Source of the DNA: Candidatus Micrarchaeia archaeon
GTDB taxonomy: Archaea; Micrarchaeota; Micrarchaeia; Anstonellales; JAHKLY01
Assembly: GCA_041653315.1 (NCBI GenBank)
Contig: JBAZFO010000053.1
Span: 1 to 6,014 of the forward strand
Direction: 5' to 3'
DNA: 6,014 bases
A program made the position numbers and the translations under genes. How positions within the stretch are numbered: position 1 is the first letter of the stretch; each line of letters opens with the position of its first letter. Below the pieces are notes generated by a model. The model did not search any database and was not told the DNA's origin. It saw only the letters and a list, made by a program, of their open reading frames with translations. Below, piece by piece: positions 5,115-6,014 of the stretch.

Positions 5115-5838
5115 GAAAAATTATGAACCCGAATCTTTGTCCGAACTCGCTGACTCAATCGCTAAGGTTGGCCTCATCAATCCTATTACCGTTGTGGAAT
5201 GTGGCGCGCGTTATATTCTACAGACTGGTTCGCGCCGCCTGGAAGCAGCTAAGCTCCTCAGACAAAACTTTATTGCTGCATTCGTTACCAGAGCAGATGT
5301 CTCCGCTGACGTCGGCGCTATGCTACACGAGAATCTTTATCGCAGCGATCTTTCTCCATATGAAGAGGGCTGTTCATATTCGTCGCTAATCAAAGACGGT
5401 GGTTATGATTTGAAAAAACTTTGCCACCTAACTGGCAAACCGGAATCTTACGTGTCCGCTCGAATCAAGCTTATTTCTATGAGCGAAGAAATTCAATCGT
5501 TCGTTCACGAGGGAAAACTCCAAATATCACACGCCCTGGAACTAAGCAAAATCGATGATACAGCTCAGCAGCTCAGTTATGCCAAATACGCCGTTGAAAC
5601 GAGCGCAAATTTACAGACCGTAAAATACTGGGTGCAGCAGTATTATGCCGCTAAAAACGCTCCTGCTGCCCCTGACGGCACACCTACAGTCTCACTCCAA
5701 CCATTACAAATGCCTAGTTTTGGCTGGAACTGTTTTGTGTGCGAAAACCACACAGAGGCAACTGTTTGCAAAACGCTGCACATTTGCCCTGAGTGCTTTG
5801 AATCTCTCTACGCACAAATACAAAAAGCCAAGTCATAA
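5044..5838 (+). CDS. parB: ParB/Spo0J-family protein with Cys-rich C-terminus, 264 residues
   Basis: ParB proteins bind a centromere and spread on DNA as CTP-dependent clamps to drive partition. Residues 11-27 (ISINLIDPNPNQSRKNY) are the typical start of the N-terminal domain. TGSRRLEAAKLL (61-72) corresponds to the GERR-type box but has Ser where Glu is usual. HENLYRSDLSPYEEG (95-109) is the canonical EN-x-R-x-L-x-P-x-EE box. A helix-turn-helix spans about 122-145, followed by the usual helical domain (SEEIQSFVHEGKLQISHALEL). The C-terminus is atypical: instead of a clear leucine-rich dimerisation domain it has CFVC (230-233) and CPEC (248-251), with Cys242 and His246 between, resembling a zinc ribbon. 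ATG 5044 is preferred because AAAGGA lies 7 nt upstream, whereas ATG 5038 is almost touching it. No ParA is in view. ParB-like transcription regulators are the main alternative. Confidence 0.85.
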   Translation: MSSENRQLRNISINLIDPNPNQSRKNYEPESLSELADSIAKVGLINPITVVECGARYILQTGSRRLEAAKLLRQNFIAAFVTRADVSADVGAMLHENLYRSDLSPYEEGCSYSSLIKDGGYDLKKLCHLTGKPESYVSARIKLISMSEEIQSFVHEGKLQISHALELSKIDDTAQQLSYAKYAVETSANLQTVKYWVQQYYAAKNAPAAPDGTPTVSLQPLQMPSFGWNCFVCENHTEATVCKTLHICPECFESLYAQIQKAKS

Positions 5839-5843
5839 ATGTT

Positions 5844-5857
5844 ATTACAGATTTAAC
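5844..5857. promoter_or_regulatory. Second, imperfect copy of the virion-promoter operator
   Basis: ATTACAGATTTAAC matches ATTACAGATGTAAT (minus-strand reading of 1482-1495) at 12 of 14 positions, including nine consecutive bases. It ends one base before the -35 box of the structured-RNA promoter. A common regulator could bind both. Confidence 0.5.
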
Positions 5858-5886
5858 TTGACTTTTGTTTTTTGCTTTTGTATTCT
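5858..5886 (+). promoter_or_regulatory. Sigma70-type promoter of the structured RNA
   Basis: TTGACT (5858-5863), exactly 17 bp, then TATTCT (5881-5886). Transcription would start near G5893, immediately at the base of the first RNA hairpin. This supports production of a short discrete RNA. Confidence 0.7.
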
Positions 5887-5892
5887 GAGGTT

Positions 5893-5970
5893 GCCCTGAG
5901 GCAGATGCCCGCAGCCTCGCTCTTCCTCCGAAAGGAAGTAGTAGCGTGCCAGTTGCGGGCATTGCTTTTT
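5893..5970 (+). ncRNA. About 78-nt structured antisense-type RNA (C4-like candidate)
   Basis: The RNA starts at a promoter and ends in T5. Elements are: a 5' hairpin TGCC-CTGA-GGCA (5892-5903); a 9-bp closing stem ATGCCCGCA (5905-5913) with TGCGGGCAT (5954-5962); and an inner hairpin made of CGCT/AGCG (5918-5921 with 5943-5946) and CTTCC/GGAAG (5922-5926 with 5934-5938), with a 4-nt bulge and a 7-nt loop. Alternative pairings exist: GAGGC 5898-5902 with GCCTC 5914-5918, and GGCA 5900-5903 with TGCC 5947-5950. These hint at a switch or pseudoknot. The apical region TCCTCCGAAAG (5924-5934) is exactly complementary to 5995-6005, the ribosome site of the next gene. Size, position in a leader and this complementarity are those of C4 antisense RNAs of phages P1/P7 and P4. 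That family assignment is from memory and not a computed match. Confidence 0.7.
5901..5970 (+). terminator. Intrinsic terminator closing the structured RNA
   Basis: The closing stem 5905-5913/5954-5962 can be lengthened by GCA (5901-5903) with TGC (5963-5965) around a bulged G5904. It is followed by TTTTT (5966-5970). The extension competes with the 5' hairpin for GGCA, so termination and read-through into the downstream gene could be alternative states. Confidence 0.65.
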
Positions 5971-5999
5971 AAATAATTATTCTATCACATATTTCTTTC

Positions 6000-6014
6000 G
6001 GAGGATTTATGCAT
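6000..6014 (+). CDS. First codons of a downstream gene (cut by the window edge)
   Basis: GGAGGA (6000-6005) stands 3 nt before ATG 6009-6011, and CAT follows, so the product would begin Met-His. Only the start is visible and no identity can be given. The ribosome site is the 11-nt complement of the antisense RNA loop. By analogy with P1 and P4 it might encode an antirepressor, a regulator or a replication-related protein. Confidence 0.6.

Noticed and set aside
5714..5962. Minus-strand frame over the parB end and the structured RNA
   Set aside because: It crosses the ParB zinc-ribbon coding region, a promoter and a terminator, and has no start signal or domain.

Overview
All protein genes in this window lie on the plus strand. 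It reads as part of a small phage, prophage or phage-plasmid of a Gram-negative, probably proteobacterial, host. The reasons are promoters of the housekeeping-sigma type, strong GGAGG ribosome sites, tight gene packing with stop/start overlaps, a lipoprotein signal whose +2 residue fits outer-membrane sorting, a run of small virion-like proteins, and a ParB. No terminase, portal, polymerase, integrase or repressor is visible, so I cannot assign a virus family.

Left part (1-1476). An unrecognised 129-residue protein ends in a terminator. It is followed by a tandem array of 44-bp units (five full copies plus a partial one), then about 800 bp with no convincing gene but several hairpins and possibly the decayed end of a gene. 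The array is a candidate centromere, iteron array or other protein-binding locus. A degenerate copy of the repeat lies inside the first gene.

Middle part (1477-4747). A sigma70-type promoter with a perfect inverted repeat in its spacer drives a compact virion-like operon: a 140-residue structural-type protein, a 115-residue lipoprotein, a 268-residue candidate capsid or major virion protein, a 107-residue beta-rich small protein, and a 272-residue glycine-rich spike or adhesin-like protein with an odd hydrophobic segment. A small PD-(D/E)XK nuclease-like protein follows.

Right part (4759-6014). A second promoter with a different inverted repeat precedes an AbrB/MazE-fold DNA-binding protein, whose 3' end overlaps by 71 bp a ParB with an unusual Cys-rich C-terminus. 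After parB comes a third promoter, flanked by a near copy of the first operator, and a roughly 78-nt structured RNA ending in a terminator. The apical loop of this RNA (UCCUCCGAAAG) is perfectly complementary over 11 nt to the ribosome site of the gene that starts at the right edge. This resembles, in layout and size, the C4-type antisense RNA immunity of phages P1/P7/P4, and it is the most interesting system in the window.

Inferred logic: one shared operator may co-regulate the virion operon and the antisense RNA. The RNA may in turn hold the downstream gene silent, and could touch other genes that carry the same CGGAGG ribosome site. AbrB-like plus ParB plus the 44-bp array may form a stability or gene-control module.
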